DNA of 5,403 nucleotides from positions 1 through 5,403 of the forward strand of contig CAMOUK010000057.1 of assembly GCA_946626535.1 (NCBI GenBank). The letters run 5' to 3'. Both the position numbers and the translations under genes were made by a program. The DNA is from an uncultured Caryophanales bacterium (GTDB taxonomy: Bacteria; Bacillota_I; Bacilli_A; Acholeplasmatales; Anaeroplasmataceae). Below the pieces are notes generated by a model that saw only the letters and a list, made by a program, of their open reading frames with translations, ran no database searches and had not been told where the DNA came from. Each line of letters begins with the position of its first letter. Position 1 is the first letter of the stretch. This document shows positions 4,191-5,403 of the stretch, piece by piece.

Positions 4191-4679
4191 ATGTTTTTAA
4201 AAAAAGAAGCAATTGCTCAAATTAAGGAGATTTGTGCTCGTTATAAGAATGAGCCATCTCCGTTAATGCTAATATTAGCTGACATTCAAAATGAGTATGG
4301 ATACTTACCACTTGATGTACAAGAGATTGTAAGTCAAGAAACAGGTATTCCAACAAGTGAAATTTACGGTGTTGTTACATTCTATTCATTTTTCTCTTTA
4401 CAGCCAAAGGGCAAATATGTAATTGGTGTATGTATCGGTACAGCTTGTTATGTTAAAGGCGGTCAAAACGTTTTAGACAAATTTAGTGAATTGTTACAAA
4501 TCAAGGTAGGTCAAACATCTAAAGATGGTTTATTTACTCTTGATGGATTAAGATGCATAGGTGCATGTGGTATTGCTCCGGCTATCTCAATTAATGGAAA
4601 GGTATATCCAAAGGTAAAACTATCTGATGTACCTGTTATCATTCAAGAATATAGAGAAAAGGGCATGGACATGGAATAG
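4191..4679 (+). CDS. nuoE: NuoE-like [2Fe-2S] subunit (hydrogenase/NADH oxidoreductase)
   Basis: A 162-aa soluble electron-transfer subunit equivalent to the 24-kDa subunit of complex I and to HndA/HydC of NAD(P)H-linked [FeFe]-hydrogenases. An N-terminal helical region (1-65), with the characteristic LADIQNEYGYLP and ETGIPTSEIYGVVTFYSFF stretches, precedes a thioredoxin-like domain. The four [2Fe-2S] ligands are C81 and C86 (CIGTAC) and C122 and C126 (CIGAC), the standard C-x4-C...C-x3-C set. Length is typical. I start it at ATG 4191; AGGTG (4177-4181) lies 9 nt upstream, and the in-frame GTG at 4179 would fall inside that SD. The nuoF-like gene begins 1 nt after the stop, so the two are an operon. 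With no quinone-linked membrane subunits in view and with the hydrogenase-type NuoF that follows, a soluble hydrogenase or diaphorase complex is more likely than complex I. Confidence 0.93.
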   Translation: MFLKKEAIAQIKEICARYKNEPSPLMLILADIQNEYGYLPLDVQEIVSQETGIPTSEIYGVVTFYSFFSLQPKGKYVIGVCIGTACYVKGGQNVLDKFSELLQIKVGQTSKDGLFTLDGLRCIGACGIAPAISINGKVYPKVKLSDVPVIIQEYREKGMDME

Positions 4680-4680
4680 T

Positions 4681-5403
4681 ATGAATAAGATTGTAAAAAT
4701 TAAAAATGAAAAAGAATTAGATAAAAAAATAGCTGAATGCTTTGGCATATTTAAAGCTAAATTAGATGGTACAGCAACTTATCGTACAATTACTATTTGT
4801 GGTGGTACAGGTTGTTTATCTAGTAATTCTAAAGATATTATTGAAGAATTTGAAAAGCAAATAAAGGAAAGAAAGCTAGAGGATAAGGTTAGAGTTAACA
4901 AGGTTGGTTGCTTTGGTTTCTGTTCTCAAGGTCCTTTCGTTAAGATTTATCCTGAGGATACATTATATCGTGGTGTAACAGTGGCTGATGTTACTGAGAT
5001 AATGGAAAAGGATATTATTGGTAATGAAATAGTAGAAAGATTATTATATGTTGATCCTAATTCAGGAAAGGCATGTAAAAGACAAGAGGATATTCCTTTC
5101 TATCAGAAGCAAATGCGTATTGCATTACATGGCTGTGGTGTAATTAATCCTGAGGATATAGATGAGGCTTTAGGATATGATGCTTACAAGGGTTTAGTTA
5201 AAGCTTTAAAGATGTCTAGACAGGAAGTTGTTAATGAAATTTTAGCTTCTGGATTAAGAGGCCGTGGTGGAGGAGGATTCCCTACTGGTAGAAAATGGCA
5301 ATTTGCATTAGATCAAAAGTCTGATGTTAAATATGTTGTTTGCAATGGTGATGAGGGTGACCCAGGTGCTTTCATGGATAGATCTATTCTAGAAGGTAAT
5401 CCA
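4681..5403 (+). CDS. nuoF: NuoF-like NADH-binding flavoprotein subunit, 3' partial
   Basis: Open from ATG 4681 to the right edge (241 codons seen; full members are usually near 600 residues). It should take electrons from or give them to NAD(P)(H) through FMN. Residues 1-120 are an N-terminal thioredoxin-like ferredoxin domain with ligands C40 and C45 (CGGTGC) and C77 and C81 (CFGFC). This domain is typical of HydB/HndC-type hydrogenase subunits and absent from minimal complex I NuoF. A linker with YQKQMRIALHGCGVINPEDI (141-160) leads to the FMN/NADH-binding part, with the glycine-rich GLRGRGGGGFPTGRKW (191-206) and CNGDEGDPGAFMDRSILEG (221-239). The 4Fe-4S cysteines and any C-terminal ferredoxin domain are beyond the window. 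The start is set by the 1-nt gap after the nuoE stop; there is only a weak SD, suggesting translational coupling. A catalytic hydrogenase subunit is expected downstream, which is inference. Confidence 0.93.
   Translation, partial: MNKIVKIKNEKELDKKIAECFGIFKAKLDGTATYRTITICGGTGCLSSNSKDIIEEFEKQIKERKLEDKVRVNKVGCFGFCSQGPFVKIYPEDTLYRGVTVADVTEIMEKDIIGNEIVERLLYVDPNSGKACKRQEDIPFYQKQMRIALHGCGVINPEDIDEALGYDAYKGLVKALKMSRQEVVNEILASGLRGRGGGGFPTGRKWQFALDQKSDVKYVVCNGDEGDPGAFMDRSILEGNP

Overview
The window looks like chromosomal DNA of a low-GC, anaerobic Firmicute, possibly a gut Erysipelotrichia- or Clostridia-type lineage. I infer this from the very high A+T content, strong Shine-Dalgarno sites (for example AAAGGAGG), sigma-A promoters with extended -10 elements, rho-independent terminators, TGG used for Trp, and a NuoE/NuoF pair of the kind found in [FeFe]-hydrogenase operons. 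No species can be named from the sequence alone.

Layout. (1) 3-686, plus strand: the C-terminal part of a DUF1275/YoaK-family membrane protein, cut by the left edge, with an unusual EF-hand-like tail. (2) 700-732: a shared bidirectional terminator facing the convergent gene. (3) 739-2364, minus strand: a 541-aa neurotransmitter:sodium symporter (NSS/SNF family). Its start is best placed at 2364, because an extended -10 and an SD site leave no room for a longer protein. (4) 2403-2970: a long gene-poor stretch. It holds an orphan extended -10 promoter, a short reading-frame remnant and a perfect terminator (2532-2684), then a 20-bp hairpin (2845-2890) and a 28-bp A/T palindrome (2939-2966). (5) 2971-4007: a self-contained cassette on the plus strand. 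It has a strong promoter, a 198-aa protein resembling an ImmA/IrrE-like domain that has lost HExxH, a 69-aa VbhA-antitoxin-like protein 4 nt downstream, two tandem 42-nt RNA pseudoknots, and a terminator. (6) 4093-5403: a second promoter, with an 18-bp palindrome between -35 and -10, drives nuoE-like and nuoF-like genes separated by 1 nt. The nuoF-like gene runs off the right edge.

The most interesting part is the cassette at 2971-4007. The two RNA repeats are identical over 42 nt except for four bases, and those four bases form two compensatory pair changes (TT/AA to CC/GG) in the pseudoknot stem. This is strong internal evidence for a functional pseudoknot RNA. Tandem H-type pseudoknots next to a small toxin-like/antitoxin-like gene pair recall type III toxin-antitoxin RNAs (ToxI family). 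Here, however, the proteins precede the RNA, neither protein resembles ToxN as far as I can see, and no toxin gene follows the terminator. The system may be undescribed, but its function is an inference.

The nuoE/nuoF-like genes probably encode the NAD(P)H-linked diaphorase part of a soluble hydrogenase. The palindrome inside their promoter could be a redox-sensor (Rex-like) operator. The cassette sits between the symporter gene and this redox operon and has its own promoter and terminator, as expected of an accessory island.
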